Part shown: one piece after another, positions 9,317 to 21,935 of the stretch | Numbering within the stretch: the first letter of the stretch is position 1 | How the letters are laid out: every line of letters begins with the position of its first letter | Source: Bacillus methanolicus MGA3 | GTDB lineage: Bacteria; Bacillota; Bacilli; Bacillales; Cytobacillaceae | DNA length: 64,000 nucleotides | Assembly: GCF_000724485.1 (NCBI RefSeq) | Contig: NZ_CP007739.1 | Span: forward strand, 2,822,001 to 2,886,000 | Reading direction: 5' to 3' | Translations under genes and position numbers: made by a program | The notes under the pieces: model-generated | Seen by the model: the letters and a program-made list of their open reading frames with translations, nothing else | Told to the model about the DNA's origin: nothing | The model's database searches: none

Positions 9317-9417
9317 GTTATCAACTCTCATTCTAACGGATGATTTCTCGAAAAAATTTTTACCTGTTAAACAAATTATTTCCCACTTATATATTATGAA
9401 ATATGAGTTCGATTTCT

Positions 9418-10269
9418 TTATTCCTGAAACAAGTCGAGCTGTCTTGGCGCCAACCCATGATATTCAATTTTAAGCAATTCTATAAACTGTTTGGCGTTGT
9501 CCGCTGCATCTCCTCCGGAGTTGTTATTAAACACAACATAAACATTTTGGCATTCCTTCTCCAGTTCTTTTACATGGACTGCCCATTCTTCCAGTTCTTT
9601 TTGGTTATAGCGGTAAAGGTATCTAACTTCGCGCCAATTTTGATCTTTTTTCTTATTCCAGCCGTGCACATTTCGTCCATGAAAACGGACTAACACTTTA
9701 TCAGAACGCGTTGTCTCAAGAACCGTCGGAATCGAGCCCTGGCCTGCCTGAGGTTCATCACATATGCTGTGGATCCAATTTTCACGTTTCATGAAGGAGA
9801 TCGTCTTATCCCTCATTTCCGGTGTAAACCAAGATTGATGACGGAATTCCAATGCACATGGAATATCTCCCATCTGATCTTTCGCCCATCGTAAATAGTC
9901 GACATTTTCCTTTTTGCATTCAAACCATGGCGGAAACTGAAAAAGAACCATTGCAAGCTTCCCGGCAGCAATATATGGCTCAATTGAGTCACGAAATGCT
10001 TGAAACATTTCGGTTTTATTTTGAAAAGGAATGTCTCCACGCTGGTGGCCAGTCATTCCTTGATAAGCTTTCACGATGAATTGAAAAGAATTTGGCGTTT
10101 CCTCAACCCACCTTACAGCGTTTCGTACAGGCTGAATCGCATAAAATGCAGAATCAACTTCCACTACAGGGAAATGCCCTGCATATTCTTTTAATTTTTC
10201 CCTTGGAGGTGTATGTGACATATATAAACTGTCATGGTCTCCCCATCCAGTTACGCCAATTATAATCAT
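9418..10269 (-). CDS. yunF: YunF-type DUF72 family protein
   Basis: A 283-residue DUF72 TIM-barrel protein. The N-terminus MIIIGVTGWGDHD, the VEVDSAFYAIQP region, FQFIVKAY, the conserved ALEFRHQSWF and VVFNNNSGGDAADNA near the end are family marks. The biochemical activity is not established. The start follows GAGGTG. It is the YunF-equivalent position next to YunD in Bacillus order. Confidence 0.85.
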   Translation of the reverse strand: MIIIGVTGWGDHDSLYMSHTPPREKLKEYAGHFPVVEVDSAFYAIQPVRNAVRWVEETPNSFQFIVKAYQGMTGHQRGDIPFQNKTEMFQAFRDSIEPYIAAGKLAMVLFQFPPWFECKKENVDYLRWAKDQMGDIPCALEFRHQSWFTPEMRDKTISFMKRENWIHSICDEPQAGQGSIPTVLETTRSDKVLVRFHGRNVHGWNKKKDQNWREVRYLYRYNQKELEEWAVHVKELEKECQNVYVVFNNNSGGDAADNAKQFIELLKIEYHGLAPRQLDLFQE

Positions 10270-10426
10270 GGAAGCACCTCACATACAAACATGATAGCAT
10301 ATCAGTAAGCTTAATGAGTATTTAATCTCTTGTTAATAAGCCTTTCCTTTGATCTGATTTTTGAGGTTTTATTATGACTATCCAACTTATGAGACCTTTA
10401 ATTAATTTAGGCGCAAGCTTTTTATG

Positions 10427-10457
10427 CAAAAAACCGCCTGCCGGCCGGCAGACGGTC
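10427..10457 (-). terminator. Terminator of the suf operon
   Basis: On the minus strand, arms ACCGTCTGCC and GGCAGGCGGT (10433-10442 with 10447-10456) are followed by TTTTTTGCAT. It lies ten bases beyond the sufB stop. Confidence 0.9.
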
Positions 10458-10466
10458 ATTAAACAA

Positions 10467-11864
10467 TTAACCAATTGAACCTTCCATTTCAAATTTGATC
10501 AGACGGTTCATTTCAACTGCATATTCCATTGGAAGCTCTTTTGTAAATGGCTCGATAAATCCCATTACAATCATTTCTGTTGCTTCTTCTTCAGAAATTC
10601 CGCGGCTCATTAAATAGAAGAGCTGCTCTTCGGATACTTTTGAAACTTTTGCTTCATGCTCCAATGAAATATTATCATTTAAGATTTCATTGTATGGGAT
10701 CGTATCTGAAGTAGACTGATTATCCATAATGAGTGTATCACACTCGATATTTGCACGAGCTCCATCCGCTTTTCTTCCAAAGTGAACAATTCCGCGGTAC
10801 GTAACTTTTCCGCCCTGTTTTGAAATCGATTTTGAAACGATAGTTGATGAAGTATTTGGCGCAAGGTGAATCATTTTCGCCCCTGCGTCCTGATGCTGCC
10901 CTTTACCAGCAAGAGCAATTGACAATGTCATCCCGCGAGCGCCTTCGCCTTTCAAGATGACAGCCGGGTACTTCATCGTTAATTTGGAACCGATGTTGCC
11001 GTCAATCCATTCCATTGTGGCGTTTTCTTCACAAACAGCACGCTTTGTCACAAGGTTATAGACGTTGTTTGCCCAGTTTTGGATCGTTGTATAACGGCAA
11101 TACGCATCTTTCTTAACGATAATTTCAACGACAGCACTGTGCAGAGAGTTCGTTGTATAAACAGGTGCAGTACATCCTTCAACATAATGAACATGTGCAC
11201 CTTCATCAACGATAATCAGCGTCCGCTCGAACTGTCCCATATTTTCAGAGTTGATTCGGAAATAAGCTTGAAGTGGAGTATCCACTTTCACGCCTTTCGG
11301 AACATAGATGAACGAACCGCCGGACCATACAGCAGAGTTAAGCGCGGCAAATTTATTATCCGTAGGAGGAACCACTTTTGCCCAGTGCTCACGGAAAATA
11401 TCCTCGTTTTCTTTTAGCGCTGAATCAGTATCTTTAAAAATAATTCCCTGCTTTTCAAGGTCTTCTTTCATATTATGATAAACAACTTCGGATTCATATT
11501 GAGCAGAAACCCCTGCCAAATACTTTTGTTCAGCTTCCGGTATGCCCAGTTTATCAAAAGTTCGTTTAATTTCTTCTGGAACCTCATCCCAAGAGCGTCC
11601 AGAACGCTCTGTAGGTTTTACATAATATGTGATTTCATCGAAGTTTAATGAAGATAAGTCTCCGCCCCATTGCGGCATCGGCATGCTATAGAAATGCTCC
11701 AATGATTTCAAACGGAAATCAAGCATCCATTGGGGCTCGCCCTTCATTTTAGAAATTTCCTCCACAATTTCACGCGTCAATCCGCGCTTTGATCGGAATA
11801 TGGAAACGTCTTTATCGGCAAAGCCATATTTATAATCACCGATTTCAGGCATTTTTTTAGCCAT
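10467..11864 (-). CDS. sufB: Fe-S cluster assembly scaffold SufB
   Basis: A 465-residue subunit of the SufBCD scaffold on which Fe-S clusters are built. The conserved core includes [45 protein letters not shown] and the C-terminal [16 protein letters not shown] with the final FEMEGSIG. The ATG at 11864 is chosen over 11888 because AGGGAGG lies eight bases upstream and the length then equals that usual for Bacillus SufB. It is last in the order sufC-D-S-U-B. Confidence 0.95.
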   Translation of the reverse strand: MAKKMPEIGDYKYGFADKDVSIFRSKRGLTREIVEEISKMKGEPQWMLDFRLKSLEHFYSMPMPQWGGDLSSLNFDEITYYVKPTERSGRSWDEVPEEIKRTFDKLGIPEAEQKYLAGVSAQYESEVVYHNMKEDLEKQGIIFKDTDSALKENEDIFREHWAKVVPPTDNKFAALNSAVWSGGSFIYVPKGVKVDTPLQAYFRINSENMGQFERTLIIVDEGAHVHYVEGCTAPVYTTNSLHSAVVEIIVKKDAYCRYTTIQNWANNVYNLVTKRAVCEENATMEWIDGNIGSKLTMKYPAVILKGEGARGMTLSIALAGKGQHQDAGAKMIHLAPNTSSTIVSKSISKQGGKVTYRGIVHFGRKADGARANIECDTLIMDNQSTSDTIPYNEILNDNISLEHEAKVSKVSEEQLFYLMSRGISEEEATEMIVMGFIEPFTKELPMEYAVEMNRLIKFEMEGSIG

Positions 11865-11912
11865 TGTCGTTTTCCTCCCTTTGAGCAAAAAAGGGTAAGC
11901 AACCCTTTCCTG

Positions 11913-14885
<2,973 letters not shown>

Positions 14886-14902
14886 TATTATCCCCCTAAC
14901 GC

Positions 14903-15688
14903 TTACACTTCTTGCCCAACTGTTTCGTCTTCAATACCAAGTTCCTTCTTGATCCAGTCGTATCCTTCCACTTCTAAGCGCTGTGCGAGCTCAGGCCCGC
15001 CTGATTTAACAATACGGCCCTGCATCATAACATGCACAAAATCAGGAGTAATGTAGTTTAAAAGACGCTGATAGTGAGTAATAATTAAGCAGCCAAAATC
15101 TTCACTCCGCATTTCATTAATTCCTCTTGACACAACTTTTAAGGCGTCAATGTCGAGTCCTGAATCAATTTCATCAAGGATGGCAATTTTCGGCTCTAAC
15201 ATCATTAACTGGAGAATTTCATTCCGCTTTTTCTCCCCGCCCGAGAACCCTTCATTTACATAACGCTGTGCCATATCCAAGTCCATTTCTAATAATTCCA
15301 TTTTGCTGTCCATTTTACGGATAAATTTCATTAAAGAAATTTCATTTCCTTCGCCAAGACGGCTGTTAATCGCTGAACGTAAAAAATCGGCATTTGTTAC
15401 ACCACTGATTTCACTTGGATATTGCATAGCAAGAAAAAGGCCGGCACGTGCACGCTCATCCACTTCCATTTCTAAAACGTCCTGGCCATCTAGAGTAATA
15501 CTGCCTTTTGTTACTTCATATTTTGGATGTCCCATAATAGCTGAAGATAACGTTGATTTACCTGTACCATTAGGACCCATTATCGCATGGATTTCTCCAC
15601 CTTTAACTTCAAGGTTTACACCTTTCAATATTTCTTTTCCATCAATTTCCACATGTAGGTCTTTAATTGTTAATGTAGATCCTGTCAT
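14903..15688 (-). CDS. sufC: Fe-S cluster assembly ATPase SufC
   Basis: A 261-residue ABC-type ATPase driving SufBCD. Walker A is GPNGTGKST, the signature is FSGGEKKRNEILQL and Walker B is AILDEIDSGLDIDAL, with the D in place of the usual P that marks SufC. It is first in the operon; an AGGTATTATA-type ribosome site precedes it. The 230 bases upstream carry no gene, only AT-rich DNA with two direct copies of TCATTTTATTC (about 15756-15786). No operator was recognised. Confidence 0.95.
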   Translation of the reverse strand: MTGSTLTIKDLHVEIDGKEILKGVNLEVKGGEIHAIMGPNGTGKSTLSSAIMGHPKYEVTKGSITLDGQDVLEMEVDERARAGLFLAMQYPSEISGVTNADFLRSAINSRLGEGNEISLMKFIRKMDSKMELLEMDLDMAQRYVNEGFSGGEKKRNEILQLMMLEPKIAILDEIDSGLDIDALKVVSRGINEMRSEDFGCLIITHYQRLLNYITPDFVHVMMQGRIVKSGGPELAQRLEVEGYDWIKKELGIEDETVGQEV

Positions 15689-15849
15689 TATAATACCTCC
15701 GTTACGAAAAGAAAGATTTGTATCTGTCGGTTTTTTATGACCGCCATTCCTTCTATTTTCATTTTATTCTCATTTTATTCTCATTACAATCTTATAACAA
15801 ATGAAAATTATTAGCAACTCTTTACAGGCGCTTAAGCTTAAAACAGGGT

Positions 15850-15890
15850 AAAACGAAAACCAGTGCACAATTACACTGGTTTCTTTCTTT
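15850..15890. terminator. Hairpin terminator between the 78-aa ORF and sufC
   Basis: Arms AACCAGTG (15859-15866) and CACTGGTT (15875-15882). On the minus strand it is followed by TTCGTTTT, fitting the end of the ORF at 15919-16155. On the plus strand it is followed by a T-rich stretch. Confidence 0.6.
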
Positions 15891-15918
15891 TCCTTCCTTA
15901 TTATTATACGTTATATCT

Positions 15919-16155
15919 CTAAAAATGAAATTTTCGTACTAAATCAGCAACCATTCGTTGGCTTTTTAAATATTCTTTTTCACGCTTTTTTTCTACCCGC
16001 ATTCTTACATCATGTTTCCTGCAGTAAATTTCGTATCCAACACCATGTGCTGCCTGCATAGCTTTTTCCATTTCACTTGTATAATTCAATTGTAAATGAC
16101 TGATTACGAATCCTTCCCTTCGTTTTTTCGCTTGTTGGCGATTATTTTTGAACAA
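15919..16155 (-). CDS. Hypothetical small basic protein
   Basis: A frame of 78 codons beginning with TTG and without a clear ribosome site. An internal start is possible, for instance at the Met of MEKAMQAAHG. The protein is rich in Lys and Arg, and the stretch GYEIYCRKHDVRMRVEKKRE looks like real coding sequence. It lies between metQ and sufC and ends 29 bases before a plausible terminator on the same strand. In B. subtilis this slot holds yurZ, which this does not resemble. I do not recognise the family. Confidence 0.45.
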   Translation of the reverse strand: MFKNNRQQAKKRREGFVISHLQLNYTSEMEKAMQAAHGVGYEIYCRKHDVRMRVEKKREKEYLKSQRMVADLVRKFHF

Positions 16156-16341
16156 TATTATGTTACCATTTTTTCAATATCCAGCTCAAAAGCGAAAAAA
16201 CGGAAAATACTTCGTTATACTTGAAAGAGATTGGATTGGATTTAACAATCCTTGCATTATCATTGAATTCTTCAATAATTCTGCCAAATGATTCCCAAGA
16301 AGTTTTGGAAGGAGTACGAAGGCTGAATTTTATGCTCTTTA

Positions 16342-17184
16342 TTATTTAGAAACCGGTACAACGGCTCCTTTATACTTTTTAAGAATGAAATCTTGAATCT
16401 CTTTCGAATGAAGAACATTTACAAGCTCTTTAATTTCTTTCTTATTCTCATCACCTTTGCGAACCGCAATAATGTTCACATACGGCGAATTTTTATCTTC
16501 GATAGCAATTGAATCTTTAATAGGATTCAACCCGGCATCAATTGCATAGTTAGAGTTAATAACGACTGCATCGCCTTCGCCATTGTTAAAGATTTGCGGA
16601 AGCAAAGAAGGTTCATAGTCTGTATCAAACTTTAACTTTTTAGGGTTTTCGACAATATCGTCTACAGTCGCTTTTGTCTTATTTACACCTTCTTTTAATT
16701 TAATAAGGCCTTTTTTTTCAAGCATTGTTAAAATACGGCCATGGTCAGCGACAGAGTTACTCATGATGATGTGCGCTCCTTTAGGAAGCTCATCAAGGCT
16801 CTTATATTTTTTAGAATAAATTCCGATTGGTTCGATGTGAATTCCGCCTGCGTTTACAAAATCATAGCCATATTCTTTCTTTTGTTCTTCCAAATAAGGA
16901 ATGTGCTGGAAGTAGTTTGCATCAAGTTCTCCTTCATCAAGTGCTTTATTTGGTAAAACATAATCTTGGAATGTTTTAATTTTTAAATTGATTCCTTTTT
17001 TAGCAAGCAACGGTTTTGCTTGTTCTAAAATTTCAGCATGAGGCACGTTTGATGCGCCTACAACTAATTCTTTTTTGCCATCTTTACTGCCTTCTCCGCT
17101 TGTGGATGCCTTGTCAGAAGTTCCGCAAGCTGCTAATACTAACGCAACTGCAAGAGCTAAAATAACACTTAACCATTTCTTCAT
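16342..17184 (-). CDS. metQ: Methionine ABC transporter substrate-binding lipoprotein MetQ
   Basis: A 280-residue NlpA-family lipoprotein (lipobox VLAACG with Cys20). Family marks are VGASNVPHAEILEQAKPLLA, FQDYVLPNKALDEGELDANYFQHIPYL (read across 70-100) and NSNYAIDAGLNP. It would bind D- or L-methionine for MetNP. It is last in metN-metP-metQ, under the SAM riboswitch upstream of metN. Confidence 0.93.
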   Translation of the reverse strand: MKKWLSVILALAVALVLAACGTSDKASTSGEGSKDGKKELVVGASNVPHAEILEQAKPLLAKKGINLKIKTFQDYVLPNKALDEGELDANYFQHIPYLEEQKKEYGYDFVNAGGIHIEPIGIYSKKYKSLDELPKGAHIIMSNSVADHGRILTMLEKKGLIKLKEGVNKTKATVDDIVENPKKLKFDTDYEPSLLPQIFNNGEGDAVVINSNYAIDAGLNPIKDSIAIEDKNSPYVNIIAVRKGDENKKEIKELVNVLHSKEIQDFILKKYKGAVVPVSK

Positions 17185-17199
17185 GTTCCTATCTCTCCT

Positions 17200-17868
17200 T
17201 TAACGTTTGTCTATTTTTGATGTAAAATAATCTCCAATAAATTGGATAATAAATACGATAATAAGAATGATAACTGTTGCAATGACGGTTACATCAAATC
17301 GATTGCGCTGGAATCCTTCCAGATAAGCAAGGTTTCCAAGTCCTCCAGCACCGATTACTCCTGCCATTGCTGTGTAGCTGACTAAAGCAATAGCCGTAAC
17401 CGTTATGCCGGAAACGAGAGCAGGCATCGATTCCGGAAGCAGTACTTTCCATATTATTGTACTCGTTTTCGCCCCCATCGATTTCGCCGCTTCAATCACA
17501 CCTTTATCAATTTCTCGAAGGCCAATTTCCACCATTCGTGCATAAAACGGAGCTGCACCGATAATTAGCGCCGGCAGTGCCGCATTTTCCCCAATCATCG
17601 TTCCGACAATCAATTTTGTAAATGGAATCAATAAAACAATCAAAATAATGAACGGTATGGAGCGAAAAATATTGACAAACGCGCTGATGACCGTATTAAT
17701 AGCCTTATTTTCCCATAAATTCCCTTTCGAAGTAAGGAAAAGCAATAATCCAAGAATAACTCCCAATATGAAAGTTGCTAAAACGGAAATAGCAGTCATA
17801 TAGAGCGTTTCGATTGTTGCTTCCCACATTCTCTCCCAGTTAACGTTTGCAAACATGTTCTCAAGCAT
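17200..17868 (-). CDS. metP: Methionine ABC transporter permease MetP (MetI)
   Basis: A 222-residue permease with five hydrophobic segments. It carries the FRSIPFIILIV segment and the coupling motif EAAKSMGAKTSTIIWKVLLP, followed by GVIGAGGLGNLAY. It overlaps the metN stop by eight bases. B. subtilis calls it metP and other species metI. Confidence 0.93.
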   Translation of the reverse strand: MLENMFANVNWERMWEATIETLYMTAISVLATFILGVILGLLLFLTSKGNLWENKAINTVISAFVNIFRSIPFIILIVLLIPFTKLIVGTMIGENAALPALIIGAAPFYARMVEIGLREIDKGVIEAAKSMGAKTSTIIWKVLLPESMPALVSGITVTAIALVSYTAMAGVIGAGGLGNLAYLEGFQRNRFDVTVIATVIILIIVFIIQFIGDYFTSKIDKR

Positions 17869-18895
17869 GATTGATCACCTCCACTCCAACATGCAGTGAG
17901 CGGATATAATCAACCGCTTTTGTAATCTCTTCATTTTCACCATCTAGATGAATAAACAAAGTGCCGTAAGACCCGTTTTGGGTTTGCGAAATTTTTCCTT
18001 GCAGAATATTTGCAGTGACTTCGTAATTGCGTATAAGGTTTGTCATAAGCGGCTGTTGAGTAGCATCCCCAACAAACGTCAACTTGACTACTTGTCCATG
18101 TGGATAGTTTTCGAGCAAGTGCTGAACGGTTTCTTTTGTTTCCTCCGGTTCGGTAACTTGCTGAACAAACCTCTTTGTAATCGGCTGCTGAGGGTTCTTA
18201 AATACTTCCAGGACTGAGCCAAGTTCGACTACTTTACCGCCTTCCATTACCGCAACGCGGTGGCATATTTTTCTGATAACATGCATTTCATGTGTAATCA
18301 GAACGATAGTTAAGCCGAGCCGTTTATTTATATCCACAAGCAAATCAAGAATGGAATCGGTTGTTTGCGGATCCAATGCTGATGTTGCTTCATCACACAA
18401 AAGGACTTTTGGATTGTTGGCAAGTGCCCTGGCTATGCCAACCCTTTGCTTTTGCCCTCCGCTAAGCTGAGAAGGATATGCATCTTCTCTTCCTTCTAGC
18501 CCGACAAGCTTGATTAACTCATCCACACGTTTAAGCCGTTCTGTTCGATTGACTCCGGCAATTTCAAGGGGGAATGCGATGTTTTCACGGACTGTCCGTG
18601 ACCAAAGCAAGTTGAAATGCTGGAAAATCATGCCGATTTCGTGCCGAGCTTTTCTGAGCTCGCTGCCTCTGATTTTTGAAACTTCCCTTCCCGCTACCGT
18701 GATGGAACCTTCTGTCGGAATTTCAAGGCCGTTCAGCATCCGGATTAATGTACTTTTACCGGCTCCACTATAGCCAATGACTCCAAAGATCTCTCCTTCT
18801 TTAATCTCAAGATTGACATTATCAACCGCTTTCACTTGGCCGTGTTTGGAAGGATAAATCTTTTTCACGTTTTTTAATGTAATCAAATGATTCAC
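17861..18895 (-). CDS. metN: Methionine ABC transporter ATPase MetN
   Basis: A 344-residue ATPase with Walker A GYSGAGKST (41-49), signature LSGGQKQRVGIARAL, Walker B LLCDEATSALDP and ITHEMHVI. The C-terminal part, from about residue 265, is the NIL/ACT-like methionine-sensing domain of MetN (VVKLTFVGDATQQPLMTNL). It is first in the operon, 150 bases after an S-box riboswitch. Confidence 0.95.
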   Translation of the reverse strand: MNHLITLKNVKKIYPSKHGQVKAVDNVNLEIKEGEIFGVIGYSGAGKSTLIRMLNGLEIPTEGSITVAGREVSKIRGSELRKARHEIGMIFQHFNLLWSRTVRENIAFPLEIAGVNRTERLKRVDELIKLVGLEGREDAYPSQLSGGQKQRVGIARALANNPKVLLCDEATSALDPQTTDSILDLLVDINKRLGLTIVLITHEMHVIRKICHRVAVMEGGKVVELGSVLEVFKNPQQPITKRFVQQVTEPEETKETVQHLLENYPHGQVVKLTFVGDATQQPLMTNLIRNYEVTANILQGKISQTQNGSYGTLFIHLDGENEEITKAVDYIRSLHVGVEVINHA

Positions 18896-19036
18896 CTTCT
18901 TTATACCCTAGTTAACACATAGATTGTTTTCAATTTGTAATCACGCGGCTGCTTACTGGCTTTTCACCTTACTATTCAACAGAATGAGACAATTCATTCA
19001 GCATTGCCGATGATCGCCCTGTTCCGGAATATATAA

Positions 19037-19199
19037 AAAGCCTTTCTGCACATGAGCAGAAAGGCATCATCATTATCTATCCTTTCTCTCATCTCTCAAA
19101 GCTAACGCTTTGTGTGAATTGGCACCATTTCACCGCATAACTGGCAGTGACGGTTGCCGGGCTTCATAGGGCACATCCCTCCACCTCTCTTGATAAGAG
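19037..19199 (-). ncRNA. S-box (SAM-I) riboswitch upstream of metNPQ
   Basis: On the minus strand from 19199: the P1 strand CTTATCAAGAGAGGTGGAGG, the conserved TATGAAGCCCGGCAACC core, the GGTGCCAATTC element, and the closing P1 strand near 19080. It ends in a strong intrinsic terminator with arms GCCTTTCTGC and GCAGAAAGGC (19041-19066) plus a T run. High SAM should end transcription before metN. The 445-base gap between metN and metY is explained by this RNA and its promoter. Confidence 0.95.
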
Positions 19200-19279
19200 C
19201 GAAACATCATTTTCTATTCAATTTATATTTTCATAGATAGATATAAATTAGATTTAAGCAGCAAATAATTACAAACGTT

Positions 19280-19308
19280 ATCCTATCACGGATATAAAAA
19301 GGTGTCAA
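19280..19308 (-). promoter_or_regulatory. Promoter of the metNPQ leader
   Basis: On the minus strand, TTGACA (19303-19308), a 17-base spacer and TAGGAT (19280-19285). The predicted start near 19273 leaves about 75 bases of leader before the riboswitch P1. Confidence 0.65.
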
Positions 19309-19341
19309 TGACATTTATTAGCATTTATTGAATGCAGGTCT

Positions 19342-20658
19342 TTAAACTTTTGCGGATAGTGATGTAATACCTGTTGCAGTTTGAATTGCCTGCTCAAGAT
19401 CTTCGATTAAATCATCCACATGCTCGATCCCGACTGAAAGACGGATAAGATCCTCTGAAACCCCGGCTGCTTTTAATCCTTCAGCATCCAACTGCTGATG
19501 AGTAGTGCTTGCCGGATGAATAATTAAACTTTTTGCATCGCCGACATTTGCTACATGCGCCCAAAGTGTTAGAGAATTGATCAGTTTGGCGCCAGCTTCA
19601 CGTCCTCCTTCGATTCCGAAAACAACGATCGAGCCAGCCCCTTTTGGCAGATACTTTTCTGCAAGAGCTTTATCAGGATGGCTTTCATGTCCAGGATACA
19701 GAACCCATTTTACAGCCGGATGATTTTCCAAGTAGCTGACGATTTTTTGTGCGTTTGCAACGTGTTCTTTCATCCGCACATGCAGGGTCTCCAGTCCCAA
19801 CGTGAATTGAAAAGCATTTTGCGGGCTTAATGCTGGACCCATATCTCTAAGAAGCTGAACACGGGCTTTTACAATATAAGCGAGAGGACCAAGCGCCTCA
19901 CTGTAAACAATATTATGGTAGCTTGGATCTGGTTCAGTGAAACCAGGGAATTTCGGAGAATTCCAATCGAATTTTCCTCCATCCACAATAATTCCGCCTA
20001 ATGTTGTTCCATTTCCAACAATCCATTTTGTTGCAGAATGAATGACAATATCAGCTCCATGCTCGATTGGACGGCAAAGGTATGGAGTAGCAAATGTATT
20101 ATCAATAATTAACGGAATTCCCGCTTCATGGGCAATATTTGCAACTTTTTCAATGTCCAGAACTCTTAAAGAAGGGTTTCCGATTGTTTCAGCAAAAACA
20201 GCCTTTGTTTTTTCCGTTATGGCTTTGCGAAAATTTTCCGGATCCGTAGCGTCAACCAATTTAACATTGATCCCATATTTCGGAAGCGTTACGGTAAAAA
20301 GGTTATATGTTCCTCCGTATAAATTGGATGCTGCTACAATTTCATCTCCTGCATGGGCAATATTTAAGATAGCGAGCGTAATGGCAGCCTGTCCGCTGGC
20401 AAGTGCCAATGCTCCTACACCGCCTTCTAGCAATGCAACCCTTTCTTCGAATACTGTAACAGTTGGATTGTGAATCCGCGTATATATATAGCCCTGCTCT
20501 TTTAAAGCAAATAGATTTGCAGCATGCTCTGTATTCTTAAATTGATATGCGTTATTTTGATAAATAGGTACAGCTCTTGCCCCTGTTACCGGATCAGGGG
20601 ACAATCCTCCGTGAACTCCTAATGTTTCAAGGCGATAATTCTTTTGTTTTTCCGTCAT
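19342..20658 (-). CDS. metY: O-acetylhomoserine sulfhydrylase family enzyme MetY
   Basis: A 438-residue Cys/Met-metabolism PLP enzyme, expected to make homocysteine from O-acetylhomoserine and sulfide. Marks are GAPRAVPIYQ-like [20 protein letters not shown], the [22 protein letters not shown] stretch, ALASGQAA and the PLP-lysine segment [20 protein letters not shown]. The ATG at 20658 is spaced correctly from AAGGAGAG, while the TTG at 20664 is too close. Its own SAM riboswitch supports a role in methionine synthesis rather than cysteine synthesis, though dual use is possible. Confidence 0.9.
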   Translation of the reverse strand: MTEKQKNYRLETLGVHGGLSPDPVTGARAVPIYQNNAYQFKNTEHAANLFALKEQGYIYTRIHNPTVTVFEERVALLEGGVGALALASGQAAITLAILNIAHAGDEIVAASNLYGGTYNLFTVTLPKYGINVKLVDATDPENFRKAITEKTKAVFAETIGNPSLRVLDIEKVANIAHEAGIPLIIDNTFATPYLCRPIEHGADIVIHSATKWIVGNGTTLGGIIVDGGKFDWNSPKFPGFTEPDPSYHNIVYSEALGPLAYIVKARVQLLRDMGPALSPQNAFQFTLGLETLHVRMKEHVANAQKIVSYLENHPAVKWVLYPGHESHPDKALAEKYLPKGAGSIVVFGIEGGREAGAKLINSLTLWAHVANVGDAKSLIIHPASTTHQQLDAEGLKAAGVSEDLIRLSVGIEHVDDLIEDLEQAIQTATGITSLSAKV

Positions 20659-20707
20659 CTTCAACTCTCCTTAAAAATAATGAAAGATTCTTTCAAAACA
20701 TAGATGA

Positions 20708-20850
20708 AAAAACCCTCTTCAATAAGAAGAGGGGTCATTATCATCTCTTCTTATCTTTCAGAGCAGTTGCTCTGCTGGAATTAGCACCGTGTATAAAACC
20801 GGTTGCCGGGCTTCATAGGGCCAGTCCCTCCGCCACTCTTGATAAGATTA
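20708..20850 (-). ncRNA. S-box (SAM-I) riboswitch upstream of metY
   Basis: On the minus strand from 20850: CTTATCAAGAGTGGCGGAGG, then CTATGAAGCCCGGCAACC, the GGTGCTAATTCC element and the closing strand GATAAGAAGAGATGA. The terminator has arms CCCTCTTC and GAAGAGGG, followed by TTTTTT (20708-20735). It explains most of the 440-base gap before yusE. Confidence 0.95.
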
Positions 20851-20864
20851 TATAATCTTTTTCG

Positions 20865-20920
20865 TCAAACTAGTTTGAATATTTTAAAATGATAGTATCA
20901 TTTTTCACGCTCATAGTCAA
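20865..20920 (-). promoter_or_regulatory. metY promoter with a perfect palindrome just downstream
   Basis: On the minus strand, TTGACT (20915-20920), a 17-base spacer and TACTAT (20892-20897). About seven bases after the predicted start lies the perfect 14-base palindrome TCAAACTAGTTTGA (20865-20878), before the riboswitch. The position is what a repressor operator would occupy; no known regulator was matched. Confidence 0.5.
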
Positions 20921-21064
20921 CTAATATTATCCTTTTACTAACAAATTATTTTCAGCATACGGCTTTGTAAGGAAAAATATTGCCTCAAGTCACTTAACCA
21001 AGATTCTTGCTCTAGCAAGTTGACATTTCTATTTTTTTGAGCACAGCTCCGCCCCTATTCAAAA

Positions 21065-21092
21065 CAAAAAAAACCAGGAAAAACACCTGATT
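21065..21092 (-). terminator. Terminator of yusE
   Basis: Minus-strand hairpin ATCAGG/CCTGGT (21073-21078 with 21086-21091) followed by eight T residues. Confidence 0.7.
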
Positions 21093-21098
21093 CTTCAA

Positions 21099-21410
21099 TT
21101 AATATATTGTAGTTTTGATTTTATCCAATAAATAAGGCACAGAATGAAGGGCATATATTTTTTCCACCCATTCTCCATCCTTTGCTAACAGCAAACATGG
21201 TACACTTTCTATTGAAAGCTCTTTAGCAAGTTCAGACATGTAATTTAAATCTGCTTTACCGAAGGGAATTTCCGGCAGTAATTCAGACACAACTTCAAGC
21301 ATCCTGCCTCCGACCTGGCACGTTCCGCATAAAGGAGTATAAAAATAGATGACTGCTGTTTTTTTATCTTTTACTAAATTTTTAATATCTTGATGTGTCC
21401 ATTCCTTCAT
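21099..21410 (-). CDS. yusE: Thioredoxin-like protein YusE
   Basis: A 103-residue thioredoxin-fold protein with a CGTC redox site (C28, C31) after IYFYTPL and the cis-Pro segment ESVPCLLLAKDG. It is cytoplasmic, with no signal peptide. It starts one base after the yusF stop, so the two are probably co-transcribed. It is at the YusE position of the Bacillus yus region. The partner is unknown. Confidence 0.85.
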   Translation of the reverse strand: MKEWTHQDIKNLVKDKKTAVIYFYTPLCGTCQVGGRMLEVVSELLPEIPFGKADLNYMSELAKELSIESVPCLLLAKDGEWVEKIYALHSVPYLLDKIKTTIY

Positions 21411-21411
21411 T

Positions 21412-21777
21412 TTAAAAATAATCTTCCTTTTTTAAGTATTGAGCGTGAACATCGATGTTAGCTCCCAATAGTACGGTAGCCAAATGATGGACTGGAGCAG
21501 TCGCAACTTCCCTGTACATCTTGTCTATATATATATGTTCAGCGTGAGGGAATTCCCTTTTTAATAGCTTGCGCAATTTTTCTCCCGCTTCATCTGAATC
21601 AACAAGTATATAAACATCTTTTTCAAAAAAGAGATCAATCCATTCGTCTAGCTTTGTCATACTGATTGTTCCATTCGTACAAAAAATTTCAACAGGCTCC
21701 TTTACAATGCTTTTGACTTTTCTTTTATCAGATTTCCCCTCAACAATTAAAACTTTCTCAATTTTGTCTTCGATCAT
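21412..21777 (-). CDS. yusF: Toprim-domain protein YusF (RNase M5-like)
   Basis: A small Toprim protein: VLIVEGKSDKRKV carries the catalytic Glu and DVYILVDSDEAGEKLRK carries the DxD motif. It resembles the Toprim core of ribonuclease M5 and primase-type proteins, but a function is not established. The ATG at 21777 (121 residues) has AGGTG at good spacing. The same frame is open to 21852, which would give 146 residues, so the start is uncertain. Confidence 0.75.
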   Translation of the reverse strand: MIEDKIEKVLIVEGKSDKRKVKSIVKEPVEIFCTNGTISMTKLDEWIDLFFEKDVYILVDSDEAGEKLRKLLKREFPHAEHIYIDKMYREVATAPVHHLATVLLGANIDVHAQYLKKEDYF

Positions 21778-21935
21778 CTTTATCACCTGTGAATAGAGTA
21801 ATATTCTTACATCACCATATTCAGTTATCGTTCTTTTTGTGTAACCCGCCATTGCAGATAACTCTATTGTTACTTATTTTTAGAATGATTGCAAAAGACA
21901 AGCCTTAGAAAGTTCGTTTTGCCTAATCAAAACAA

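Noticed and set aside
15756..15786. Two direct copies of TCATTTTATTC upstream of sufC.
   Set aside because: Short, AT-rich and without symmetry or a known regulator match; probably chance.
16160..16291. A 43-codon plus-strand ORF (from ATG 16160) and a second open plus frame reaching 16349, between the 78-aa ORF and metQ.
   Set aside because: Neither has a ribosome site, they overlap in different frames, and no family was recognised; likely chance open frames.
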